DNA from: Guillardia theta CCMP2712
Lineage: Eukaryota; Cryptophyceae; Pyrenomonadales; Geminigeraceae
Direction: 5' to 3'
Assembly: GCF_000315625.1 (NCBI RefSeq)
Contig: NW_005434487.1
Coordinates: forward strand, 1 to 25,280
Length of the DNA: 25,280 nt
Shown: positions 10,738-22,700 of the stretch, one piece after another
How positions within the stretch are numbered: position 1 is the first letter of the stretch
Layout of the letters: each line of letters opens with the position of its first letter
The notes under the pieces: model-generated
The model's input: only the letters and a program-made list of their open reading frames with translations
What the model was told of the DNA's origin: nothing
The model's database searches: none
Position numbers and translations under genes: made by a program

Positions 10738-11990
10738 CTTGGCTGCCTCCTGGGTTGGAGAAGGCTTCGCCTCCGAAGCTGTTTGGCTACCTCCACCAGT
10801 ACCGACTTCCGTGCTGTTGGCCTGCGCTTGACTTGCAGCTACGTGTGCCTCATCATACAAGTCAAGCAGCTTGTTCTGAACATCTGGAACGGCATCACTC
10901 TCCTGCTGAGAAACAAGGTCGTGGAGAATCACCTTCGATGGATTCCCGCGTAACTTGGGACGAGTCGAACACACACTGTTCCTTCTCTGTTCTTCGGTAC
11001 TTGACCAACTCCTTGATCCATTTCTTCATCTTTTCGATTTGGAACTTGTTGATTTTGAGGGCCAACGCGACGCAGCCAATCGCGATTACACTCCCTTCAT
11101 ATTGTAGCGGAAGCGTAATGGTAGTTGAATCGTTTGCCATAGCATTTGCCCTACAAAGGATATCCTCGCCAAGATCCGTGAGCCGAAAATCGTCACCATC
11201 ATCCTTTGAAGTCAAGCTCCTGGTTTCTTCGGGCTTGCGTTTCTTATCGATGAAATGGATAAAAGACCTCATGTAGGCCACAGGATGATCAACTTTGAAG
11301 TCAAACCCCAAAACCTGTATACTTTCAGCATGGAAAGATTCGCAAATCCGTAGCATACGTGTAGAATTACTCTTTCGCACTGAAGGATGTTGGTACGCAC
11401 AGCCTGGAATCCTTCTGAGTCTTCTTCTATTTCCCACTTTTTGCGCACAACTTGTCCTTGAGCATTGGTTTTCTCTGCAACTTCCCCTGAGATTCATTTC
11501 AGTGACCAGAAAACCAAAATCAGTCCCACAACTAAATCTATGCCTCACCGAAAGGAAGCTTTCCGGATGACAAGTAGTCCAACTTGTTGAGAGCCCAGAT
11601 GAATTGCTTCAAAGGACGGAGACATTCTTCACTCTTGCAGGCCAAGAAGAGGCAAGTAACTCCAACAATCTATTTCGCAGGGTCAAATTTCGCCAGGTGC
11701 GAAGGATGTTTGGATACCTTGGGATTTTGACGACCCTCTGCCATCGATTGAACCATAAAAACTCGATGGAAGAAAACTTTCCCAGAGTTGATCGCACACA
11801 AGGATGCAGGAGGTTTGATAAGCTGTCCTAGCTCAGCAATCAACTTGCATACACTTTTCCTTTTTGTGCGCTCCAGTTCACGCGTCATCTTGTCTTGTCG
11901 CGATGGAGTATTTTCCAACTCGTGTTCGCTGAACAGCCATGGCTTTCTTTCGGTTTCAGTAGCAACTTGTTGAGTCCCTGACTCAGTCAT
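10738..11990 (-). CDS. Cyclin T-like transcriptional cyclin
   Basis: Five exons join in phase: 11990-11718, 11669-11549, 11486-11359, 11314-11006 and 10953-10738, 349 residues before the next donor. Cyclin box 1 opens with PWLFSEHELENTPSRQDKM, then LIAELGQLIKPPASLCAI and VFFHRVFMVQS; the second exon carries VTCLFLACKSEECLRPLKQF, equivalent to the FLAGKVEETPRPLKD segment of plant cyclin T. Box 2 follows with VLGFDFKVDHPVAYM, ITLPLQYEGSVIAIGCVALA and NKLLDLYDE, then a Ser/Thr/Ala-rich linker. Cyclin T pairs with CDK9-type kinases that phosphorylate the RNA polymerase II tail to release paused transcription (family knowledge). Introns are only 48, 62, 44 and 52 nt. The fourth (11005-10954) is the least sure; a donor at GTTACG with acceptor CTCAGCAG also keeps phase. 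The ATG at 11988-11990 is preferred; another in-frame ATG lies 24 nt upstream. The gene may continue into the SWIM exons. Confidence 0.85.
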
Positions 11991-13189
11991 TGTGCAATGA
12001 GGTATCAACAACAAGCCCTTTGCAGTCGAGAGTCAGTGCTCCAGAAGAATAACGACCCTCTTCAGACGATGTCACTCATACAAAGCCTATACAGTTCAGT
12101 CTTGTTCACGGGATGTGATATCAGAAGCGCAAGTCCTGTTCAAGAAAGGAACATTTCTAACTTCTGATTGCGAGATCGACTTTCGGTAAACTTCTGCAAG
12201 GGCAACAAAACTCCCTTCAATAGTTCAAACTATACTGAGGTACAAGGGGAGCTTCAGAAGAAACTTTTACAACCACAAGTCATGCACGACCATGGTTGAA
12301 GCAATGTGTGCCAATTTCAACAGGAGCAAAAATATCTGATCAGATGCCAGGAGTTGAACTGCTGCACGTGGGCGCGGCGGGAGGCACCAAAAGGCGCTTC
12401 TCCACCGCGCACCGAGTACCTTTCCTTTTCTCCCTGTTGAGTTTGGAAACTTTTTCAGTACATCAATTCAAGGTCTGTAAATGAGATATCTTGTGGAGAA
12501 AAGCTCCTTTCGATGACCTTGTTTTTCATCGGTCAGTCGATAAACAACCACAACAAAGCAATGCATGCACATCAACTTCAGTGTCTGATATGCAGAAAGA
12601 AGTTGGATTTGCATAGATTGATTCAATGGACTTTGGTTGCAATGAAACAAGATGGAAAGAAACCATGCACTGAGAGTAGACAAGATAATTCATGATTGGT
12701 TCCATTGAATATCAAAATTCAACAAACTTCATACACGAATTTGGGACGCTCACTCTCTTTCCTTCAAGAACGCAACATGATGAGGACATCAAAAGACATA
12801 ATGAAAATGTTATTATCACACGGTATTCAACAACGCGCAATGCATTTTAAGCCGATGCTTCTTCCTTCTTCCAACTCAGCAGCTCGCTCAACTTGCTTGC
12901 TCTGATGCTACTCTCATGTAGAAATGCAGCAAGTGCTGCAGCTGTTTAAGATCGCACAGTTGATCACTACAGCTGTCAAAGAGAGTGCTACGCCAAGTCA
13001 AGTAATACTGATGTACATCTTGAAGCAGCGATCTTGAAGCAGCGCTCGTGCTTGCCTACAAGACATCATCTCATGCTTTCACATCTTTGATGAAACGCTC
13101 CATTCTCATCATGATTCTCTCCGAATCCATGACAGAATTGGCCATTTTCAATGTACTCGGTGTATCGTTCCACATTCATCTCCTGGCTT
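11991..13189. other. Intergenic, no gene recognised
   Basis: Upstream flank of the cyclin gene. Scattered short open frames show no domain, compositional bias or splice-supported extension. A GC-rich patch at about 12370-12415 stands out in AT-richer surroundings and could be promoter DNA, but no defined motif was found. Confidence 0.5.
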
Positions 13190-13430
13190 CTGCTCTGCAA
13201 GATCCTCCCTTCTCCCTCGCCCCCCTCTCTCGTGTCAACCGATCCCCTCTCCTCTCCTCCCTCCTGTTTTGCGGCACCCGGCTGCAACCTGCCATCCTGT
13301 CTCAACCATCTTCGTGTTCCTATCTGTCACTTCCTTCTTCTCATTCTCTCCTCCTTCTCCTCCTCCTCCAGCATTCCCCGCTCCCTCCACTTCGCTCCCG
13401 CCGCCATCCTCCACCTCTCCGCTGCCACGC
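13190..13430. other. C/T-rich low-complexity DNA
   Basis: Polypyrimidine sequence with short CTCCT and TTCTCC runs. No adjoining exon on the plus strand could be identified, so I cannot say whether it is part of an intron. Confidence 0.45.
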
Positions 13431-14060
13431 GCTGAACCACCCTACTTCCCCAATTCATGTAAACCACCCCTACCACCTCTGTGGTACCCCATCCATCCAT
13501 CACCCCTTCAACCTTCAAACCACCCTGTCATCTAAGAGTTTAGGTATCACCCTACCCTACCCGAATCGCTTCTCATCAACATACCGAGGGGGTGAAAGTG
13601 TCCTTCAGGTACCCCTACCCTTCAGTGAGTTGCTGAGAACTCAAAATTTACCCACCATATGCAGCACTCAAACACCCCTACCCCCCTTTCAAATTCGCCC
13701 ACCCTTCTTTGGACTTGGAAGTCCTGTACTGAGCAGGTTCTGGTACTAAAGAGATTTCATATTCTATTTGAAATTACATTTCACCTTCAAAATACAGGAT
13801 CATTTGAAAAATACTCGAAATTATGTTATCTGATTTGGAAATTTATATGTCCTTTCCTTGCTTCGATAAAACTGATTCGTAGGTTTCGGCACTAATTTCC
13901 ATGAATTACCTTCAAATTTCAAATCTCTCCGAACGGTACTAGAACTTCTGTACTGATATATATAAGTATGATCTAAATTTAATAGCAATTTTGGAAGGAA
14001 GGGGGTGGGTAGCTAACCGGTGGGGTACCTTTGCATGTGAGGGGGTGGGGTACTTGTTGG
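13430..14060. repeat. Second GGGGTA/TACCCC tract with AT-rich core
   Basis: CACCC, ACCCCTAC and TACCCC words dominate 13430-13735. An AT-rich core without repeats occupies about 13740-13985. The opposite orientation (GGGGGTGGG, GGTGGGGTAC) appears at 13998-14056. The arrangement is therefore roughly inverted around the core. Landmarks shared with the tract at 3720-4400 are given there. It may be a diverged transposon-derived element; no coding sequence or sharp terminal repeats were seen. Confidence 0.5.
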
Positions 14061-15100
14061 TAGGATTTTTGGAGCATGCTCAGGCAAGCGTGTGATAACG
14101 ACGAAACATGCGAAGGAGCGACGGAAAGCAGAAGAAGGTGTGCAATGGTTGAAGAAAACATGCTGAGAGCAGGGACATGTTGCTGGATAAATGCTGGGAT
14201 GATCGATTGGAGGACAGGCGGCAGGGAACCGGGATTCATCTGGAGCGGGGATTGAGGGCGAGGGAAAGAAAGAGTGAGATAGTGCTGCGAGAGGAACAGG
14301 GCAGGACTGAACCAGATGGCGGGATCGGTGCTGAATGAAGAGATAAATAAGAGAGCACAGGCCTCGACAAGAAGAAGGGATGACCATGTGGTGGTCGCGG
14401 AGCTCTGATTAGTGGTCGCAGAGAGCTTCAATCGATCGAAAGTGGTAAAAACATCAATGAAGACTTGCAAGAGTTTCAAATGGATACTACATTGATGCAG
14501 TTTCAAATGGATACTACATTGATGCACTAACGCACTGTGCAGGAAGTCATTGTCCACTGTCACAATAGAGACATTCATGATCGCTACAACCCATGTATTT
14601 CGATGAACATGATCAATAAAAGTTCGAGCAGGACCTGATTTCTTTCTGCACGAGAGTCTATAATCTCATCAACGACTCAGCTCACATTTCTTTCAAACCA
14701 TATCATACATGTTATTCGAACTTCTTCATATCAAGGGCCTAAATACAGATCCGTCCGCCCCTTCCGACATGCACAAACAACTCCTCGCTTGCCTCCTCCT
14801 CTTCTTCCCCTTCCCCTTCCCCTTCCTCCTGCCTTCCCTGCTCCTCCAACAACTACTACCATGCCATGCTACTGCTACTTCCCCTGCCTCCTCCCGGCTC
14901 CCACGCCCGACTGGTATTTCCCTTCCCTTGCCGAAACATGCAGGCGTGGAGAACAAGGAAAAAGTGCTTAAAAGTGTTTGGCTACTTCTGGTTAAATTAG
15001 GCATAAAGCTCTTATTATAGAACTTTTTTACTTATAACTCACTAGCGATAAGTGGGAAATTCTTAATTTTAGCGTTATTTTGAGAGGTTGTCATTCAAAA
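14061..15100. other. Non-coding or unrecognised DNA
   Basis: Several 50- to 200-codon frames exist on both strands between 14060 and 14580, but none has a recognisable domain and they conflict with each other. The plus strand near 14180-14340 has a charged frame (for example DDRLEDRRQGTGIHLERG) that could be a decayed or unrecognised exon. The stretch 14770-14900 is C/T-rich and 14990-15110 is AT-rich. Confidence 0.4.
14473..14526. repeat. Perfect 27-bp tandem duplication
   Basis: Positions 14473-14499 and 14500-14526 are identical. The unit starts GTTTCAAATGGATACTACAT. Perfect identity suggests a recent duplication. Confidence 0.9.
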
Positions 15101-15150
15101 AACATGGCGGGTGAAATATGAGCATGAAAGAAGGATCAAGAGGTGAGAGA

Positions 15151-15274
15151 AGGGAGGGAGGGAGGGAGGGAGAGATGGTGCGAGGGAGGCACGGAAGGAG
15201 GAGGAGGAGGAGGAGGAGGAGGAGGAGGAGGAGGAGAGACCGAGACAGAGACCGAGACCGAGACAGAGAGAGAG
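15151..15274. repeat. Purine-rich GGGA, GGA and GAGACC/GAGACA arrays
   Basis: GGGA units (about 15151-15172), about 14 GGA/GAG triplets (about 15195-15237) and GAGACC/GAGACA hexamers with a GA run (about 15236-15274) follow one another. This is the only major purine-rich array on the plus strand near the Trp-repeat gene and lies upstream of its first confident exon. Confidence 0.85.
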
Positions 15275-15529
15275 TGGAGGGAAAGAGCATGGAGGGTATT
15301 GGAGGGATGGGGTGACGAGATGATATGGGAAAGATGGGGCAGAGTTTTGTGAAGAGAAGTTTGAATCAATCAGATCACTGACAAGTAAACAAGCGGAGAT
15401 GAGTCTGGATGTCGAGAGCATGGAGGCAGAGCGCATGATCATATCCAAGCATTGACCATCTTCAACAACTCAGCGCTATCGACAAGATGTGCGGCTCTCC
15501 ATGAGATGATAGACTAGCGGACAACCCTC

Positions 15530-16717
15530 ATGAAGACGGTTTCCGACAAGGATCTGCATGTCCTGCAGGAGATTATCGCACATGCTGAAAGGTGGGATGC
15601 TCTGAACGAACCATGGGCTCAAATGAAATCATGAAAGCTGACTGTCGTGCTGCTAGTTCGACGTCGGTCGTACCGCACGGAGAGCATGGCCAAATGTCGC
15701 TGGCTGATGTAGATGCTGGAGGCCGATTCTATGACGAGGTTGACATGGCTCTTGAAAGGTTCTCAAGAGCTACTCGATCATCTTGAGGAAGCATGGCTTG
15801 TCGCCGTCAGAGGACACGTTCTTCTATCGGTCTCCTCTGAGACTCAATGCACCTGCGCTTACAGATCCCACAGCCTGCTGCTGCAGATGTCCATGGACGG
15901 AAGCGGAGACTGGTGGAGGAGGTAAGGAGGTAGAGGACGTGTGCTGAGGCAGGTGACTGGCTGCAGGTTGGAAGCCGTCTGCAGCAGGACATGCACAGGA
16001 GGAGGAGAGAGGGCGAGGGACAGCACGGGGGTGACGCAAGGTTGAGAGGAGGAGGTGGTCAGAGGTCGTGCTGATTTGGTCGAAGCTTTTCGGAGGATGG
16101 TAACGGAAAGGATTCCTACTCACAACAGAAGGGGCGTGTACGAAGGTAGCGGGCTCGTCGCAGTGCACAGTCGTGGATGGACGAAGAGGTTCAACGACGA
16201 GAACGACATTTCTGTGTACCACGGGAACGCTCAAAATCGCAAGGCGGTGAAGAAGAAGAAAGATGAGAACCAGAGGATGGTCGAGGAGCAGGTGAGCCTT
16301 GTGACGAGGAGGAGGAAGGGGTGAAGAGTTTTCTGCTGCTGTTGAGGGATGTATCCTTGTTGGGGAGGAGGAGCACGAATCGACTGTGATGTTGCAGGCG
16401 CTGGAGAACTGGATGGTTGCAGTGAGTTTCTGGGAGCAATGTCCGTCCTCCTTGTGACCCGGCAGGTGGGTATCATGACTCTGCCTTCAGGCGTCAGCGT
16501 TCGGATCGTCCTCGCATGGAGGACGTTGGTCAGAGAGGCAAAGGAGAAGTTGATGGAACTTTGCTGCTACCTCGATCCGGCCAGCGCGTTTCCTGAGACG
16601 ACGACGATGACGTGGTAGGGAGTGTTGGAGGAGACTTGACGGGAGTGATGTGGCAACGAACAGGATTTTGAGCGTGAAGTTTGTGCAGCTGAACTTGCTC
16701 CACAAGAGGTTGTTGAT
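15530..16717 (+). other. Trp-repeat gene, N-terminal exons 1-8
   Basis: Predicted exons: 15530-15591, 15657-15708, 15759-15921, 15967-16030, 16063-16291, 16398-16421, 16466-16614 and 16664-16717. All joins keep one frame. Exons 5-7 are the firmest: exon 5 is a clear coding stretch (RGRADLVEAFRRMVTERIP...) with donor GTGAGC, exon 6 is only 24 nt (ALENWMVA, donor GTGAGT), and exon 7 holds VRIVLAWRTLVREAKEKL, the first clear Trp repeat. The weakest parts are the first donor (GTGGGA), the 32-nt intron 16031-16062, which is shorter than the other introns, and exon 8. The exon 8 to exon 9 join used here (AT|GTGATA to GGGCAG|G) is one of several that keep phase. Confidence 0.6.
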
Positions 16718-19700
16718 GTGATATGATGTGATGTGATGTGAGGCCAAGACATGTCATGTCACGTCATGTCATGTCACGTCATTTCATGCGATATGATGAG
16801 CGACATTGGGTTCTCAAGGACGTGTGGTGATAGATGGGCAGGAAAAGCTTGAAGAGAACATTTGATGAGCTCGTGATCAACAAGAAGTTTCAGAAGGAGA
16901 AGATGAGAGAAGCGATCGACATGTCCGGTACGAAAAACTTCTGACATCACCTGAAGTCCTGACATGCTCTTGTTGTTGAAGCTTACCAACGATTGACACT
17001 TTGCTTCTCTTGGATGAAAGTCTGGACGTATGAGTCTTGCTCAATCAAGAACAAGTTTGAGATCGTGTTTGTTCGCCACCTAAGACGAATCGTGTCTTGG
17101 GTAAGAGACTTGTGAAGAATTTTCTAACTCCCTGACGTTTCCTACAGGCTCTATTGTTCTGGATTGAAAATTCTGTGCGGGAGAGAGAAATGGTCCTTGG
17201 GATCAAAAGGTTTCTGCGCGCCAGAAGACGGATGTTGCTGCTCAAGACTTGGGGGGCCTGGGGACCTGAGGGGTTGGTGGGGAAGAAGAAGACATTGCGA
17301 TTGAGATTCCATGAGGTGAGAAGATCGGAGGAGAGGAGCAGGAGCGGGATGACTATGCCTGTGGTGCAGCTGAAAAGAAAGATAGCCAAGAAAGTCTTCA
17401 GGGAAGCCTTCATGGCGATCTCAGAGGATTTGAGTGAACAAGCAATCTTTGCTGAACATGGTGAGGAGGAGAACCCAGATGGTGATCACTTTGTAAAGAC
17501 TTGATGCAGGTAACAAAACAGTGAGAAAGAAGTTCTACAATCAGTGGCTGCAGTACGTGTCTCTAATGTCAGAGGTGATGGACATGTTTGCAAATGGCCA
17601 ACATTCTGATTCTTGCAATCAGAGCAACTTGAAGCTCGAGGAGAAACTCACGGCTGAACAAGGAAAGAGGAGGAGGAGGGTGCTGGAATCATGGAGCAGG
17701 CACGTTGGAAGGATGAAGATGCTGATGGAGAAGTTGGCGACTGCGGAGTTGAAGTTCAAAGTCAAAATTCGGAGGAAACAGCTGAAATCATGGAAGCAAA
17801 AGACTTCTTTCCTGATGCGATTGAAGATGTTTGCCAGAATAGTCAGTCAGCGCCGTGCACAGTCGTACTGTAAAGGAATTCTGACAAGATGGCGCATGTA
17901 TCAACAACTTTACCGTCTTCATATGCAAAAATCCGGTGAGAAACAACAAGTCGTGGGGTATGAACGAGCTGATACAGTACTGCAGCCTCTGCTTGGAATC
18001 ATGAAAGATTTCACCTCCTCCGCCGACATCTGTCGAGGTTCTCAAATTGTCCCATCATCACATCTCATCTCATCTCATCTCATCTCATCTCATCTCCTCT
18101 CCTCTCCTCTCCTCTCCTCTCCTCTCCTCTTACCCTCCTCTCCTTCTCTCTTGTCCTCTTCGTGTTTTCTAGCTCTTCACTCATCCTTCTCAACAGATGG
18201 AGGATGCGGATGAAAATGTTCCTTAAGAGACTGGACAAGTTAGCAGCTGCTGATCGTCAGGTATTGCCTCCCTGTTGCCCTCCTCGTATCGTTTGCTAAG
18301 AACAAGAACAAGATGACAAGATCGTTGTCTTCCAAGTTCTTCAAGCTTTGGATTAATGTGATCTTTTACCTGCGGCTGAAGAAGAAGAGGTACCTTCACG
18401 ACTGAAACTTTCACTTTTGAAAGATTTCTCAGTGTTGATGAGGCAAATTGTCTTTTCATGCTGCCTTGGATTCAGTTTTGGATATCAGAGTTCAGGTTGT
18501 TTCTCGTTGTCCTTGTTCACTATTCTATCGTAACACGAGAGCAAAGAACTAAACAACGGATGAGAATGAAAGGTCAAACAGTGACTTTGACAAGCGTGAA
18601 GAACCTTTCCAAGAAGGCTTTCAGGTGGTGGAAGAGAGCGAGAGAACAAGGTAACAACCGAATGACAAGCAACAGTTTGACTTTGATCTTTCAAAGGGAC
18701 CATGGAGAGAAAGGAACTTGAGATGAGATTGCAAAGAGCTATCATGATTGTCGAGATGTTCAACTTCTTCACAAGATGGCGCGGTCAAAGAAACGTCAGC
18801 CTGTTCAACGTCAAGAGCATTCTCCGTCGCTGCCTCCGAGCCTGGAAATCACAGACTGCGATATCCTTGTTTGTGTGGATGAGACGAGAAAACTTCACTG
18901 TGAGTACCATAAGATAACGTTCTCCTCCTCCCAACCCCCAACTTCCGCCTCCTCTCCTCGGCTCTCCTCTCCTCTCCTCTCCTCTCCTCTCCTCTCCTCT
19001 CCTCTCCTCTCCTCTCCTCTCCTCTCCTCTCCTCTCCTCTCCTCTCCTCTCCTCTCCTCTCCTCTCCTCTCCTCTCCTCTCCTCTCTCCATTCATCCACT
19101 TCTCATCTCCCCTCCCTTAAGATGGTTTCAACTTACTTCCTCCCGTTTATCAGTTGCTGTTGTTGAGCAAGAGCCTCTACCTATGGAAAGAGATTCTTGT
19201 GCATCAACGCAACTTGAAGCAACTTGTGAACAATGTGGAAGAATTTTCGATGATGAAGACAACGAACAGGTCAGGACAAATGAAGTCACCCAAATGACAT
19301 GAGATATTGTGAAGAGATTTCTTTCTGTTTGTCTTACGTGAATTTTCTTCTTTCAACGTGAATTTCACACTTTGTTCAGATTCTTCTCCTCTTGGCTTCA
19401 TGTTTTCCATGTGAAGACTTCGCATGCGATGATCGTCGACAGCGCCTTGAGAGCAAAAGAAGGGAAGACTCGCTCGGCGTGTTTGGAGTTCTGGAAGATT
19501 TACATTATGACGAATGTGAGATGAAGATGCTCGGGAGAGTTATGTTTATGGAGTTGATGATTGAGATTGAGATGATGATAATGATGGTGATGATGGTGAT
19601 GTTAATTATTTAGATGGTGGTGGTGGTGATGATGATGATGATGGATACGAATATGTTGCAAACAAACGGTGTTGTTAGTAGTGGTGATGACGATGATGAT

Positions 19701-22700
19701 TATTTTCATGTTGTGAATTTAAAACTTATTGTCTTTCCTTCAGAAACGTCGTTTTTTCCGTGTCCGTCAAATCTTTTCACTTCGAAGGCCAAGAATTCTG
19801 AGAAAGCAGGTGCTAATCAGTCATGCCATGACCAACAATGTCTGCCGATCATGTCATGAAGTCTATTGTTCATCTTTTTCATCTTCTCAACAGTCGATCA
19901 GACCTCAACCTGACTTGGTTGTCAGTTCATGTATTGGATGGATATGGTCGACATGTCAAAGAGAGCTTCAGTACTCTGCAGCCTGCATGAGAATCGGCGG
20001 ATGAGAGAAATTTTCACCGGCCTCGCCCGCGCCACGTTGAGAAGAAGAGAACTGTCTAGTTGCATTCTTGTACTCGTTGCAAAGAGGTGCAGGAATCGAG
20101 TGATCCGAATGTTTTGCTGCTGGAAAGAAGTAATTCCTCATGTCCGCAAGTTGTTGTTTGCAATGATTGTAATGTTTACAGCACATTCGTTACCTCGCAC
20201 AACTTGTGGTGATCAAGCATTCTTTGTCAAAGTCCTGGAAGGTGAACACGAAGGGACGAGTTGTCTTTCTCCAACCTCTTTGCAGGTCTTCTGCATGAAA
20301 GAAGCCTTTCTCACGATGTTCCGACAAGTATGAACAAGTGTTGAGACACTGTCAATCATGACTTGATGTCTGCAGGTGAAGGAGAAGCTTGATAAGCAGA
20401 CAAAACTTTCATGTTTGCTGCGAGCCCGCGATTTCTCCCTGAAATTTCGATGTTTCGGGAGGTTTGGCTGGAGCGGAATCACCAGGTGAGAGGAAAAGAG
20501 GAGGGCAAGAACGAGAGGGGAAGACGAACAGGTATCTGTGATGAGAAGAAGAGGATGATGAGAGAAGACATGATGAGAGGATAGGAGGCATCACAGGATT
20601 TGCTGGATTTCCCACGTGAGATGATTTGATTCACTTCTGTTCACTTGCAGACGAAACAAGAACCTTTCCGTCGCCTCATACGCAACGAGCGCACAACGTA
20701 ATCACAATGTGAAGAGGAGGATGCTGCAGCTGTGGTGGACCGTCTTCAACACGAAGAGACAAGAACGACTAGAGGTCAGGTGCTGTTTGTTTTTCTTTCT
20801 CGTCTTGAAGTCTCTTTTGCAGGTACAAAACTTGGCGGCAAAGTTTGCAGAGGTGGAAAGCAAGAATTCTGCCTCTTTCATCGTCTTGACACCCTCTCAG
20901 CGTCGACAAGTCGAAATCTGGAACAAGATCGCTGCTGAGTTTCAGTTGCACGAGAATGTCAGTTGGAAAGTTTGCAGACTTTGAAGGTGTTGAGATGCAA
21001 GTGACAGGAGGAGAGAATCGATCTGCGCAAGAAATCGTCCAAGATGCAGTGAGTTGTGAACATTCCTGCGTTCTGGGAAGAATGAAGTTGTTCTTTGATA
21101 GAAACGTCTTCGTTGCATTCAAGAAGGCAACTCTGTTTCAAGTTGTCACAACAGCGCTCAAGCTGCAGTCTGTTCTTGTTCTGAAGCAATGGATCATTTC
21201 GCACAAACACCTTTTCTCCAGAGATCCTGCATTCTTCCAGGTCCTCTTCAAGATGAGATTGCTGAAGGTAAGCATTGCCCTTGACATTCGACAACATGAT
21301 AATGATCGAGATACATTCATCTCATTGTCGAATCTCGGATGTGATTGATGAGATGACTTGTCAACAGGCGATGAGAAGTTTGTTCTCGTGGCATGACATC
21401 ACCGTCAAGACAAGGGAGTGCAACCTTATGATCAACAGACACCTGAGGTCTTGCTCTTCTGACTCCTCACATATCAATGACTTCTGATCAGCGTGTTGGC
21501 TGTTGAGAACTTGCGAAGATGGAAGGCAACATGTCGTCTGCTACAATCAGAACGGGAGAAGCTTGCGGAGGCTGAGAATGTGAAGGAGAAATGTAGAGAT
21601 GAGAGACTGAAACATGTCAACAGGTCCTCAGCGTGATCAAGTTGAACTTGTCTTGTGCATGGTGGCAGCGGTGGGTTCAGAGGAGATGTAGCTTCAAGAA
21701 ACTTGAAACGAGAAGTCTCATGAGGAACTTGGAACAAACTGTGAGAGAGTGGAAGGCATGCTCAAGAATACTGAAAGGTTGTTCACCCCTCTTCCCTCCT
21801 CCCCTCCCCCTGCTCCTCTCCCCTCTCCTCTCCTCTCCTCTCCTCTCCTCTCCTCTCCTCTCCTCTCCTCTCTCTTTCTCTGTGCAAGTCCTTGTGTCTA
21901 ACGTTGTAACAGGCTGCAATCACATCCGTGAACGTGTGGAGAGGAGAGAAGAAGCAGAGTTCTTCCTCCAATGGAAGTCGACAACAACCCTCGCGCGAGT
22001 TCAGACCGACTCTGCTCTCCAGTCCCTCCTCCTCCGTCGCCCTCCCTTGCTGAGCCTGACAGTGCGGCCGGTGATGGAAGCCTTGGTTGAGCTCGTGAGG
22101 AGGAGGAGGAGAAACCTGGGCAAGGTCCGATGGATGAGAAATCAAGTCGACAAGAAACTCTGTCGGGTCGTCTTCCTTGTATGGAAGGGTTTCTCACGCT
22201 TCGCACGGTATTCCTGTCCGCTCTCTACCTCTACCTCTACCTCTACCTCTACCTCTACCTCTACTCTAACTCTACTCTACCTCTACCTACTCTACTCGCT
22301 ACCTACACTTCTCTACCTTTTCTCTACCTCTACTCTTCTCTCTCTCTTCCTCTCACGATCTTGCAGGGTCGTAGGTCATCTCCTCCACCACAAGTGGAAC
22401 AGCAGGCGGCAGCTCGTGCTGCGGGCATGGAGGGAGGTGACGGCAAGCCGGAGGTTGCTGCGAGCGACAGAGCGAGCATGGCGGAGCTCCCTGCAGCACA
22501 AGCTCATCGCTGCTCCTGATCCTCCCCCTCCTCTCCTGCTCGCTATGGAGGCTCTCGCCTGGATCGCAGGAGGAGGAGGAAGCGGGTGGTGCCACGTGGT
22601 GATGGGCAGTGGGGAGGAGGAGGGAACGAGAGCGGCGGCGAGCATGAGCATGACACTGTTCATGTGGTGGTGGAAAGTTACCAGGTCACAACAGATTGTT

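Larger units (their letters stand above)
16842..20129 (+). other. Trp-repeat gene, exons 9-23
   Basis: Predicted exons: 16842-16927, 17021-17100, 17148-17315, 17370-17460, 17510-17574, 17623-17957, 18197-18260, 18313-18389, 18424-18495, 18547-18650, 18697-18899, 19154-19269, 19380-19515, 19744-19809 and 19926-20129. Tryptophans lie 33 residues apart across 17510-17574/17623-17957, twice inside 17623-17957, across 18197-18260/18313-18389, from 18424-18495 to 18547-18650 (second Trp of a pair), inside 18697-18899 (22 plus 11), from 19154-19269 to 19380-19515, inside 19380-19515, and through 19744-19809 into 19926-20129. Introns 17316-17369 and 17575-17622 are multiples of three without stops, so they look like exon; removing the second restores the 33-residue spacing. 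The end of exon 17623-17957 is uncertain: GTGAGA at 17936 is a better donor but the wrong phase for 18197. Confidence 0.75.

Noticed and set aside
12340-12430. Possible tRNA on the minus strand, suggested by a B-box-like AGTTCAACTCC
   Set aside because: The flanking bases do not form a T-arm stem and no acceptor or anticodon arm can be drawn.
13979-14578. 199-codon minus-strand open frame
   Set aside because: No recognisable domain, an internal 27-bp duplication, and its 3' part runs into the GGGGTA repeat. Competing charged frames exist on the plus strand. It could be real, but the sequence does not support it.
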